From NCBI GenBank assembly GCA_036001225.1, contig DASYUM010000246.1, positions 1-45,352 of the forward strand: DNA of 45,352 nucleotides, in the 5' to 3' direction. Both the position numbers and the translations under genes were made by a program. Numbering within the stretch: position 1 is the stretch's first letter; each line of letters starts with the position of its first letter. Below the pieces are notes generated by a model that was not told the origin of the DNA, did no database searches, and was given only the letters and a program-made list of their open reading frames with translations. Positions 23,368 through 30,658 of the stretch are shown here, piece after piece. This DNA is from DASYUM01 sp036001225. Lineage in GTDB: Bacteria > Methylomirabilota > Methylomirabilia > Rokubacteriales > DASRDR01.

Positions 23368-23823
23368 TCAGGTCGCATGCGCGCTTGGCAATTCGTCCAT
23401 CCCATGCTTCCGCAGATGCTCGGCGTTGCTGACGGGTCGGACGACACGGCCGGCGTGGCCTACCCACTCACCCCGGCCCGGCCCCACCTTCACCGGACGG
23501 ATCTCTGCCACTCGTCCCCTGGTGTCCTCCTTCGTCTTCGGCATGACGATGACCAGCACGCCGTTGCCATAGGTCACGTTGGTGAGGGCACCGTCCACCG
23601 CCTCCGGCAACTCGACCTCCCCGTAATACGGGCCCACCGTCCAGTCTGCGCGCAGGAGCCTCAGTCGATGCTGGTGCGGCCCCCGCTCCCTACCGCGAAT
23701 GACGACCCGACGCGGTCCGATGTGGACGGAGATATCGTCCGGTTCCAGTCCCGGCATCGGCGCCGCCACGATCATCCGGCCGTCCGTCTGATACACGCGC
23801 ACGTGCAAGGCCTGCCTGCTCAT
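23368..23823 (-). CDS. Hsp20/alpha-crystallin family small heat-shock protein
   Basis: A 151-residue small heat-shock protein. The alpha-crystallin domain spans about residues 5-105: VYQTDGRMIVAAPMPGLEPD, then ISVHIGPRRVVIRGRE, and the VTYGNGVLVIVMPKT strand that carries the family G-V-L motif. A short C-terminal extension lacks an obvious I-x-I/V anchor, so oligomer assembly may differ. Such proteins hold unfolding proteins in stress. The start at 23823 (SRQALHVRVYQ) is preferred to an upstream ATG. Unlike its stress neighbours it has no clear sigma-54-type promoter. Confidence 0.86.
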   Translation of the reverse strand: MSRQALHVRVYQTDGRMIVAAPMPGLEPDDISVHIGPRRVVIRGRERGPHQHRLRLLRADWTVGPYYGEVELPEAVDGALTNVTYGNGVLVIVMPKTKEDTRGRVAEIRPVKVGPGRGEWVGHAGRVVRPVSNAEHLRKHGMDELPSAHAT

Positions 23824-24009
23824 TGCCGTTCGCCCTCTGCTCTGCGTTCCCCGCCGCGACCCATCCGAGACCGCCACTCGTCGGGCTCGTTGGGCGGCCT
23901 CCGGGCGGCTTCATTTTTCATCTTCGAGTCTCCGCCTGACACTCTCTCATCGCCGCCTGGCGCGTCGGTCCCTTCCGCGCAAGACCTCATCGGGCAGGAG
24001 GCACGGGCG

Positions 24010-25380
24010 TCAGGCCGTTCGACGCGCCGAACGGTCACCTTCCGCCGCCGACGGCTGGCCGGCCTGCCCGCCGAGCTCGCCGTCGATGGCGTCCTGATGG
24101 CCCACGAAGTCGCCGTCGGCGAGCAGGCTGTAGTGGGTATCGAGCGCGAGGCGCGCGGTGAGCGGCGAATCGAGATCGGGCAACTTGCTCGTCCGGAGCG
24201 TCGCCCACTCGGCGCGGTCCGGCGCGCAGAAGAAGTCGCCGTACCCGGCCTCCTCGAAGCGCCGCCAGAGCCGCTCGCCGTCGCGGAGGCCGCGATACTC
24301 CGCGGTCGCCCGGTAGGAGCGCAGGAACTCGACGAATTCGGGCTCGACGCGCCAGAGCCGCGCGATTCGCTCCGTGCCCAACGCCTGCGTCGCCTCCGCC
24401 GCGATCCCCAGCTGTTCCTCGTAGGAGGTGTCGAGCTGGCTCCGGAGCGCGGCCGGGGGCACCTCGGTCTGCGCGAGGAAATCGCGGAGGACTGAGCAGG
24501 GGGCCGTGAAGACGTCGGAGCCTGCCACGCGCGGAAACGTCTGCCACTCGCGCATGCTGGCGACGATGAGGTGGGTTTTCACGCCCGCGTCCCGCCGCAG
24601 CCGCCGGAGGGCTCGCTGGGTCTCCAGAACCACGTGCTCGCCGAGCACGGCTGCCCGGAGTCCCTGGTTCAGCCGCCCCATGAAGATGTTGGTGCGCGTC
24701 ACGTCGGCGAGGAGGGCGGCGGCGACCCCCTGCCGGGCCGAGAAGGTCGAGGTGAAGTTCACCGGGATGCCCTCGTCCTCGAGATCGCGCGCGACCAGGA
24801 GCGCGTGGGGCTCCTGCGGTCGAAATGGCACCTTTACGAAGCACGAGGGGACCATGCGCCGGAGTGAGCGGGCGAGGACCTTGGCCAGCCCGGGGTCGCT
24901 CGTCGCGCCCATGTGGAGCTGGAGACTCACTTCCCACGGCCGCCCGGCGGCGAACGCGCTCACCACGTCGCTCCCGATCCAGCCGCACACCATGGTGTAG
25001 AGATACGGGCGGAGCGCATCGCCATCGAGTTCGGGACGATGGCCCCGGAGCTCGCGCGCGCACGCGGCCAGGCGACCGCCGGCCAGGTAGCGATCAAGGA
25101 CGTGCCGCACGAGCGGTTGGTTGACGGTGTTCCCGTCCACCTCGGCGAGGATCCCGCCGGCCGGGGTTCCGATCGCCGCCCTCAGCTCCTCTCGATCGGC
25201 CGTGTCGGCGTAGACGTGCGCCGTCCCGGCTTCGCGGAGAGCCGCGAGGAGCGCCGACGGCTCCAGCCGCGGGTGCTCGGCCGAAGCCGAGCCGCGGCCG
25301 CAGGTCATCAGCGCCTCGTCGAAGCTCGCAAAGGTGCCATCGATGACGAGGCGGTCACCGGGGGGATCGCACGGACTCAT
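24010..25380 (-). CDS. transaldolase-like protein
   Basis: A 456-residue protein with a transaldolase-type TIM barrel. IFADTA-like VYADTADREELRAA (residues 57-70), EVDGNTVNQPLV (80-91), LQLHMGATSD, and the Schiff-base lysine Lys183 in SCFVKVPFRP are visible, followed by GIPVNFTSTFSARQ and TNIFMGRLNQ. It is longer than classical transaldolase (about 320) and carries a C-terminal helical extension. It may move dihydroxyacetone units between sugar phosphates. A sigma-54-type promoter lies 61 bases before the ATG. Confidence 0.85.
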   Translation of the reverse strand: MSPCDPPGDRLVIDGTFASFDEALMTCGRGSASAEHPRLEPSALLAALREAGTAHVYADTADREELRAAIGTPAGGILAEVDGNTVNQPLVRHVLDRYLAGGRLAACARELRGHRPELDGDALRPYLYTMVCGWIGSDVVSAFAAGRPWEVSLQLHMGATSDPGLAKVLARSLRRMVPSCFVKVPFRPQEPHALLVARDLEDEGIPVNFTSTFSARQGVAAALLADVTRTNIFMGRLNQGLRAAVLGEHVVLETQRALRRLRRDAGVKTHLIVASMREWQTFPRVAGSDVFTAPCSVLRDFLAQTEVPPAALRSQLDTSYEEQLGIAAEATQALGTERIARLWRVEPEFVEFLRSYRATAEYRGLRDGERLWRRFEEAGYGDFFCAPDRAEWATLRTSKLPDLDSPLTARLALDTHYSLLADGDFVGHQDAIDGELGGQAGQPSAAEGDRSARRTA

Positions 25381-25440
25381 GATCTTCTCCGGCTTCGTCC
25401 GGGTCGGCCGGAGCCCTCGTCCTCGGGGTCTCGCATCCTA

Positions 25441-25454
25441 GCAAATGAAATGCC
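25441..25454 (-). promoter_or_regulatory. sigma-54-type promoter of the transaldolase-like gene
   Basis: On the minus strand: CGGCAT-TTCAT-TTGCT, GG-N10-GC. The -12 box matches TTGCW. It lies 61 bases before the ATG at 25380. Confidence 0.66.
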
Positions 25455-25457
25455 GGC

Positions 25458-25685
25458 TCAGCGTGTCCGCCCGAGGAGTCGCCGCAACTTGCGCAGGTCG
25501 CGCGCGAATCGGCGGCGCAGCCAGGGGAATCGCCGAGCCGCGGCCGGATGGACGGTGACGAGGACGCGCCGGTCCTTCAGCACCGGCTCGCCTCGCAGCG
25601 CCTGCTCGGCGACCCGACCGAGCAGGACGACGACTCCGGATCGACGGCTTCGAGCTGGCGCAGGTGCAACCGAGGTGCCGACAGT
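25458..25685 (-). pseudogene. C-terminal remnant of a uracil-DNA-glycosylase-superfamily gene
   Basis: The minus strand reads LHLRQLEAVDPE, a one-base frameshift, then GVVVLLGRVAEQALRGEP and RVLVTVHPAAARRFPW. These are the VVxLG and TxHP motifs of family 4/5-type uracil-DNA glycosylases. The N-terminal two thirds with the active site are missing; the fragment stops where the LigD promoter begins. It is a truncated, frameshifted relic. Confidence 0.7.
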
Positions 25686-25697
25686 CTTCCCATCGGC

Positions 25698-25711
25698 GGC
25701 ACGCATCTTGC
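25698..25711 (+). promoter_or_regulatory. sigma-54-type promoter of the split LigD operon
   Basis: CGGCAC-GCATC-TTGCT, GG-N10-GC, both boxes near consensus. The -12 GC is 33 bases before the ATG at 25744, leaving a normal short leader. Confidence 0.7.
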
Positions 25712-25743
25712 TGAACGGTGTACCTTGATCGTCGAGGTCCCCG

Positions 25744-26355
25744 ATGAGCCCGCTCGAGGAATACCGGAAGAAGCGGCGCTTCGGGAAGACGCCGGAGCCC
25801 GCCCCCCGGCGCACGGCGTCGAAGTCGGGGCAGCGTTTCGTTGTCCAGAAACACCGCGCGACCCAACTCCACTACGACTTCCGCCTCGAGGCGAACGGCG
25901 TCCTGAAGTCCTGGTCAGTCCCCAAGGGCCCCTCTCTCGATCCGGCCGTGAAGCGGTTCGCCATCGCCGTCGAAGACCATCCCGTCGAGTACGCCGACTT
26001 CGAGGGCATCATCCCGGAAGGGGAGTACGGCGGGGGCACGGTCATGGTGTGGGACCGCGGGACGTATCGAGCCGAGAGCGAGGGCGATGTGGTCGCGGCG
26101 CTCCGGCGGGGCCAGCTCAAGTTCACGCTGAGCGGCCGGAAGCTCAAGGGCTCCTGGGCGCTCGTCCGGATGCGCGGGCGCCAGTGGCTGCTGATGAAGC
26201 ACCGCGACCGCTACGCGTCCGCCAAGGACATCGCGCTGGCGGCGCCCGCGTCGGTGCTGACCGGCCGGACCCTCCGCCAGATCGCGGCGGACGAGGGCGG
26301 CAACGTCGAGAAGGCCGCGACCGGTGACCCGCCCACGGGCGTCCGCCGCCGATGA
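25744..26355 (+). CDS. LigD-type 3'-phosphoesterase domain protein
   Basis: A 203-residue stand-alone phosphoesterase domain of LigD, which trims 3'-phosphate and 3'-ribonucleotide ends before end joining. Metal and active-site motifs are QLHYDFRLE (His43, Asp45), VPKGPS, VEDHPVEY (His79) and GEYGGGTVMVWDRGTY; RGRQWLLMKH closes the domain. In most bacteria this domain is fused to ligase and polymerase; here it is the first gene of a three-gene set. A sigma-54-type promoter sits 33 bases upstream. Confidence 0.92.
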   Translation: MSPLEEYRKKRRFGKTPEPAPRRTASKSGQRFVVQKHRATQLHYDFRLEANGVLKSWSVPKGPSLDPAVKRFAIAVEDHPVEYADFEGIIPEGEYGGGTVMVWDRGTYRAESEGDVVAALRRGQLKFTLSGRKLKGSWALVRMRGRQWLLMKHRDRYASAKDIALAAPASVLTGRTLRQIAADEGGNVEKAATGDPPTGVRRR

Positions 26356-26464
26356 AGCGGCTCACTGGTCTACCCTCGAATCAGCGCGCGCGGCGTTGCC
26401 GTCAGTGGCACCGGGTCGAGCCCCGAGCAGCCCTAGGACGCAGGCCCGAGCCACGCCGAGGCGT

Positions 26465-27454
26465 ATGCTGCATACGTTGAGGCGTGGCGAGGGCCGAGGA
26501 CGCCGGGATGCGACGGGGATCGGCCCGGGACGGCTCATCCGGCCCATGCTGGCCACGCTGGTACCCGAGCCGTTCGATCGGCCGGGGTGGGTCTACGAGG
26601 AGAAATACGACGGCGACCGCGCGATCGCTTACCGCCGCAACCAGCGGGTCCGGCTCTTCTCGCGCAACCTCATCGACGTCACCGGGGCCTTCGGCGAGAT
26701 CGCCCGGGCGCTGGAACGGCTGCCTGGCGAAGACCTGGTTCTGGACGGCGAGATCGTCGCCTTCGATCGCCACGACGTCTCACGCTTCCAGCTCCTGCAG
26801 CGCCGGGCCACCGGCGAGCCGATCCGGCCGGTATTCGCGATCTTCGACTGTCTCGAGCGCGGCGGCGAACGGCTGATACCGCGGCCGCTCTCGACGCGCC
26901 GGCGCGCGCTCGAGGCGGTGGTGCCACGCCGGCGCGGCGTGCTGATGCGTTCGCGGCGATTGCCGTCCGACGGGTTCGCCGCCTACCGGACGGCGCAGCG
27001 GAAGGGGTGGGAGGGGATCATCGCCAAGGATGACAGCTCGCCCTACGAGCCGGGCCGGCGCTCGCGAAGCTGGCTGAAGGTCAAGTGCCGGAGGGAGTCG
27101 GAGTTCGTGATCGGCGGGTTCACGGCGCCGGCTGGCCAACGACGCCACTTCGGGGCGCTCCTCGTCGGACTCTCCGAGGGTTCCGGCCTCCGCTACGTCG
27201 GCAAGGTCGGCGCCGGGTTCTCGAACCGCACGCTGGCGGAGCTGGGTGCCCAGATGCGCGCGCTCCGCACCGAGTCGGCCCCCTTCCAGCCGCCGCCGCG
27301 CGAACCGGGCGCAACCTGGGTCCGCCCGAAGCTCGTGGCCCAGATCGCCTTCGCCGAGTGGACGAACGATGGCAAGCTGCGCCAACCCGCTTTCCTGGGC
27401 CTGCGCCATGACAAGACGCCGTCCGAGTGCACCTGGGCCGCGCGCGAGGTCTGA
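26465..27454 (+). CDS. LigD-type ATP-dependent DNA ligase domain protein
   Basis: The ligase domain of LigD as a separate gene. The adenylation motif is VYEEKYDGDR (Lys47 from this start). EDLVLDGEIVAFD is motif III, GWEGIIAKDDSSPYEPG motif IV and WLKVKCRRESEFVIGGF motif V, and the OB fold ends RPKLVAQIAFAEWT. It seals breaks prepared by the phosphoesterase and polymerase neighbours. The start is uncertain: in-frame options are GTG 26324 (overlapping the upstream gene), ATG 26465 and ATG 26546; the core begins at RPMLATLVPEP. The upstream part is Arg-rich and may not be translated. Confidence 0.9.
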   Translation: MLHTLRRGEGRGRRDATGIGPGRLIRPMLATLVPEPFDRPGWVYEEKYDGDRAIAYRRNQRVRLFSRNLIDVTGAFGEIARALERLPGEDLVLDGEIVAFDRHDVSRFQLLQRRATGEPIRPVFAIFDCLERGGERLIPRPLSTRRRALEAVVPRRRGVLMRSRRLPSDGFAAYRTAQRKGWEGIIAKDDSSPYEPGRRSRSWLKVKCRRESEFVIGGFTAPAGQRRHFGALLVGLSEGSGLRYVGKVGAGFSNRTLAELGAQMRALRTESAPFQPPPREPGATWVRPKLVAQIAFAEWTNDGKLRQPAFLGLRHDKTPSECTWAAREV

Positions 27455-27470
27455 GCGGCGGGCCTCGGCA

Positions 27471-28388
27471 GTGGCGTCCCGGACTCGGGACGCGGTCCGG
27501 GTGGGCGGCGTGACGATCACCCATCCCGACAAGGTATGGTGGCCGGACGAGGGGATTACCAAGCTCGACGTCGCCCGGTTCTACGCCGACCTCGCGTCCC
27601 GGCTGCTCCCCTGGATGTCGGACCGGCCGCTCGCCGCCGAGCGCTGCCCGGATGGGATGCGGGGGGAATGCTTCTTCCAGAAGAACTTCGCCCGGGGCCT
27701 CCCGCCCGACGTCCCCACCGCGGCGATCGCGGCCGAGAGCACCCGCCGGACCGTCCGCTACGTGGTCGGGGGCGCCAGGAAGACCCTCCTGGCGATGGTC
27801 AACCTGGGATGCATCGCCGTCCACGTGATGAACTGCCGGACGCCGTCGCTCGAGCAGCCGGACTGGCTCGCCTTCGACCTCGATCCGGGCTCCGGCGCCT
27901 TCGCCGACGCGGCGAAGGCCGGCCGACTCCTGCGCGAGCTCCTGGACGCCGTCGGGCTCCGTTCCTACCCCAAGACGTCGGGCGGCCGCGGCCTCCATGT
28001 CCTGGTGCCGCTCCGCCCCGGCCCCGAGCAGGACGCGGTGCGCGCGTTCGCGCTGGCGCTCGGCCGCACGATGGCCGAGCGGTCGCCGGGACTGGTGACC
28101 GTCGCCATGGCGAAGCCCAAGCGGCGCGGCCGCGTCTTCGTCGACGTCCTTCGCAACGCGTTCGGCCAGACGATCGTCGCCCCCTACTCGGTCCGGCGCC
28201 GACCCCGAGCGCCCATCTCCACGCCACTGGATTGGGACGAAGTCGATCCCCGGCTCGATCCGGCGCGCTACAACCTCCGGACCTTCGAGCGCCGGCTCGC
28301 GGGTCCGGATCCGTGGGCCGATTTCTGGCGGCATCGGCAGGCGCTGCCCGAGCCGCCCGCGACCAACGCGCAGACCTCTGGCCGGTGA
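27471..28388 (+). CDS. LigD-type polymerase (archaeo-eukaryotic primase) domain protein
   Basis: A 305-residue stand-alone polymerase domain of LigD. The conserved opening VTITHPDKVWWPDEGITK is followed by AFDLDPG (Asp136 and Asp138, metal ligands), and by SGGRGLHVLVPL and RNAFGQTIVAPYSVR. It adds ribonucleotides or deoxynucleotides to gaps at broken ends. A GTG start 16 bases after the ligase stop is used. The Ku protein normally needed for this route is not in the window. Confidence 0.92.
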   Translation: MASRTRDAVRVGGVTITHPDKVWWPDEGITKLDVARFYADLASRLLPWMSDRPLAAERCPDGMRGECFFQKNFARGLPPDVPTAAIAAESTRRTVRYVVGGARKTLLAMVNLGCIAVHVMNCRTPSLEQPDWLAFDLDPGSGAFADAAKAGRLLRELLDAVGLRSYPKTSGGRGLHVLVPLRPGPEQDAVRAFALALGRTMAERSPGLVTVAMAKPKRRGRVFVDVLRNAFGQTIVAPYSVRRRPRAPISTPLDWDEVDPRLDPARYNLRTFERRLAGPDPWADFWRHRQALPEPPATNAQTSGR

Positions 28389-28403
28389 CGACGACGTAGA
28401 GGC

Positions 28404-28417
28404 GGTATCGACTTTGC
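28404..28417 (+). promoter_or_regulatory. sigma-54-type promoter of the UspA gene
   Basis: CGGTAT-CGACT-TTGCA followed by CCCC, GG-N10-GC, 29 bases before the ATG at 28446, with a GGGGGAG site between. With the HPF element it is the clearest case for placement. Confidence 0.72.
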
Positions 28418-28445
28418 ACCCCCTTCGTCGGGTTTCGGGGGAGCC

Positions 28446-29315
28446 ATGGAACGTATCCTGGTGTCGCTCGACGGGTCGCCGCTGTCGGAATCCGCCCTGC
28501 CGCTGGCCGCCGCCCTGGCGCGCGACTACGAAGCTGACCTGATCCTCTTCCGCGCTGTGCGCATCGCCGGCATCGACGCGCTGGACCCGGAGTTCGAAGT
28601 CGACGTGAAGGGTGAGGCGGAGAGCTACCTCATCCGAATCGCGAGCCAGCTCGAAGCAAGCAGCCCGAAGCGCGTGCGGTGGGCCGTCGAGGAGGGCGTG
28701 GCGGATCGGGCCATCGCCGACGCCGCGGCGCAGCACGACGCCGATCTGGTCACCATGGCCACCCACGGTCGCGGGGGTCTCACTCGGCTCCTGCTCGGAA
28801 GCGTGGCGGCCCGGGTCGTGCAGCAGGCGCCGGTTCCCGTGCTCCTGGTTCGCGGTGAGCCGGCGTGGCTCGGCGGCGGCATCGGGGACATCCTGGTGCC
28901 GCTGGATGGCTCCGAGCTCTCCGAGGGCGTCCTCCCCGTGGTCGAGCGCCTGGCCGGACCGCGAGGCTTCGCGGTCCACCTGCTCCACGTCGTCGAGCCG
29001 GCTTCTCCCTCTGTCGCGGCGGAGCTCGCGGCCCAGCGGGACGCGGTGCTCGCCGAGCGAAGGGCGACCGCCGAGGACTACCTCCTGAAGATCGGCGGGC
29101 CGCTCGAAGCCAACGGGTTGCGCGTGCGACACGCCGTCCGGGTCGGCCCCGTGGTCGAGGTGATCCGCGCCTACGTCGAGGAGGCCAGCACCCGGCTGGT
29201 CGCCATGACGACGCACGGCCGGACCGGCCTCGAGCGTCTGCTCGGGAGCGCGGCGGAGCAGGTGCTGCGGGAGGTCGCGGTCCCCGTGCTGCTCTGGCGG
29301 GCGCGCCCCGCGTAG
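28446..29315 (+). CDS. tandem-domain universal stress protein (UspA family)
   Basis: A 289-residue protein with two Usp domains. Each domain starts with a LVSLDGSPLSE-type strand (ERILVSLDGSPLSESALP; DILVPLDGSELSEGVLP) and ends with the ATP-binding loop (ATHGRGGLTRLLLGSVA; TTHGRTGLERLLGSAA), which has the G-x2-G-x9-G form. ATP-binding stress regulators of this type support survival in growth arrest. The promoter just upstream is of sigma-54 type. A small hairpin (CCCCGC with GCGGGG, 29306-29322) overlaps the stop. Confidence 0.94.
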   Translation: MERILVSLDGSPLSESALPLAAALARDYEADLILFRAVRIAGIDALDPEFEVDVKGEAESYLIRIASQLEASSPKRVRWAVEEGVADRAIADAAAQHDADLVTMATHGRGGLTRLLLGSVAARVVQQAPVPVLLVRGEPAWLGGGIGDILVPLDGSELSEGVLPVVERLAGPRGFAVHLLHVVEPASPSVAAELAAQRDAVLAERRATAEDYLLKIGGPLEANGLRVRHAVRVGPVVEVIRAYVEEASTRLVAMTTHGRTGLERLLGSAAEQVLREVAVPVLLWRARPA

Positions 29316-29337
29316 TGCGGGGCCCGTCAACCCCACG

Positions 29338-29360
29338 CCCTCTCCCCGGTGGAGAAGGGG
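29338..29360. repeat. decayed REP-like palindrome
   Basis: CCCTCTCCCC-GGT-GGAGAAGGGG, an imperfect copy of the palindrome at 19457, in the gap between the convergent UspA and 62-residue genes. Confidence 0.55.
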
Positions 29361-29393
29361 GGAAAGGGGGCGCCAGGACCGACCCGATCGTTT

Positions 29394-29582
29394 CTAGGCG
29401 ACGGTGCGGGCGCCGGCCAGGCGCCCGAGGAGCTCCGTCAGGAAGGCCTCGCGCCGGGCGAGGGTCTCCTGGAGGTCGGGTTTCTCGGTCGCTGCGACCT
29501 GGCGCTGGAAATCGACCAGGTAGGCGGTCAGGGCGTCGCGCAGCATCCGGGCTTCGTCGGCCGTCAGGTCGAGGCGGAGCAT
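29394..29582 (-). CDS. small helical protein of unknown function
   Basis: A 62-residue protein, probably a helical hairpin: LTADEARMLRDALTAYLVDF, then QRQVAATEKPDLQETLARRE and AFLTELLGRL. I do not recognise a named family. The ATG has a GGAGGC site, and a sigma-54-type promoter lies 29 bases upstream, the same geometry as UspA and HPF, which supports it as a real gene. It converges with UspA. Confidence 0.72.
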   Translation of the reverse strand: MLRLDLTADEARMLRDALTAYLVDFQRQVAATEKPDLQETLARREAFLTELLGRLAGARTVA

Positions 29583-29610
29583 CGGCAGCCTCCTCAGGGC
29601 CGGCTCCCTC

Positions 29611-29624
29611 GCAAACGTGATACC
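29611..29624 (-). promoter_or_regulatory. sigma-54-type promoter of the 62-residue protein gene
   Basis: On the minus strand: CGGTAT-CACGT-TTGCG, GG-N10-GC, with the -12 GC 29 bases before the ATG at 29582. Confidence 0.64.
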
Positions 29625-29633
29625 GGCGGCGCC

Positions 29634-29666
29634 TTGACAGGCGGCGCCCCCCTCTGGGACAGTACC
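29634..29666 (+). promoter_or_regulatory. sigma-70-type promoter of the peptide ABC operon
   Basis: TTGACA (29634-29639), then 18 bases, then GACAGTACC. It resembles the region at 17503 (TTGACA, 17 bases, GAGAGTACC). The -10 is weak by E. coli rules but the repeat of the pattern suggests this organism's housekeeping form. Confidence 0.4.
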
Positions 29667-29715
29667 GGCATCGTTCAGCCCCATCGCGCCACGACACCGG
29701 CCGCGGGGTAGTCGG

Positions 29716-30633
29716 GTGGGTCGGTTCCTTCTCGCGCGGCTCGGCCACTCCGCGCTCGCGATCCTCTGCGTCCTGGTCCTCGTCTTTCTCCTGGTCCGCC
29801 TGACCGGGGACCCGGCCGTCGTGATGCTGCCGCAGGAGGCGACGGCGGCCGAGGTGGCCGCCTTCCGGGAGGCGATGGGGTTCGACCGGCCGCTCGCCGT
29901 CCAGTTCTGGGAGTTCCTGAGTCGGGCGGCGGTGGGCGACTTCGGCAAGTCGCTCCACTACCGGATCTCGGCCTGGGCCCTGGTCATGGAGCGGCTGCCG
30001 GCGACGCTGGAGCTCGCCGTGGCGGCGCTCGGATTCGCGGTGGCGGTGGCCGTGCCGCTGGGCATCCTGGCCGCCACCCGGCCCGGCTCGGCCTGGGACG
30101 CGGCGGCCCAGGCCGTCGCCCTGCTCGGGCAGGCGATCCCGGCCTACTGGGCGGGACTCATCCTCATCCTGCTCCTGGCCGTGCAGCTCGGCCTGCTGCC
30201 GGTGGCCGGCCGGTCGGGGTGGGGTTCGCTCGTCATGCCGATGCTGACGATGGCCATGGGGGTCGTCGGTCGCCTCACCCAGCTCGCCCGCTCGGTCATG
30301 GGGGACGCGCTCCGCCAGGACTACGTCCGGACGGCGCACAGCAAAGGGTTGGGCGCCGCCGCCGTCTACTACCGGCACGCGCTCAAGAACGCCGCGATCC
30401 CGCTCATCACGATGATCGGCGTGAACTTCGGCTACATGCTCGGGGGCTCGGTCCTCATCGAGAGCGTCTTCGCCTGGCCGGGGATCGGGCGGCTGGCCGC
30501 CCAGGCCGTGTTCCAGCGCGACTTCCCGCTGGTGCAGGCGGTCGCGTTCTTCGGGTCACTGGTGGTGCTGACCGTGAACCTCGTCACCGACCTGGTCTAC
30601 GGGTGGGTGAACCCGCAGATCCGCCATCGCTGA
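29716..30633 (+). CDS. peptide/nickel-type ABC transporter permease (DppB family)
   Basis: A 305-residue permease with six helices. It has the DppB-type start RFLLARLGHSALAILCVLVL, GDPA motif, the lone loop GFDRPLAVQFWEFL, and the EAA-type cytoplasmic motif YVRTAHSKGLGAAAVYYRHA that contacts the ATPase. It forms the channel with the partner permease at 32220. GTG start. First gene of a three-gene transport operon; the usual two ATPase genes are missing from the operon. Confidence 0.93.
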   Translation: MGRFLLARLGHSALAILCVLVLVFLLVRLTGDPAVVMLPQEATAAEVAAFREAMGFDRPLAVQFWEFLSRAAVGDFGKSLHYRISAWALVMERLPATLELAVAALGFAVAVAVPLGILAATRPGSAWDAAAQAVALLGQAIPAYWAGLILILLLAVQLGLLPVAGRSGWGSLVMPMLTMAMGVVGRLTQLARSVMGDALRQDYVRTAHSKGLGAAAVYYRHALKNAAIPLITMIGVNFGYMLGGSVLIESVFAWPGIGRLAAQAVFQRDFPLVQAVAFFGSLVVLTVNLVTDLVYGWVNPQIRHR

Positions 30634-30658
30634 GCCGGGTCGTGCGCGACATCCTGTC

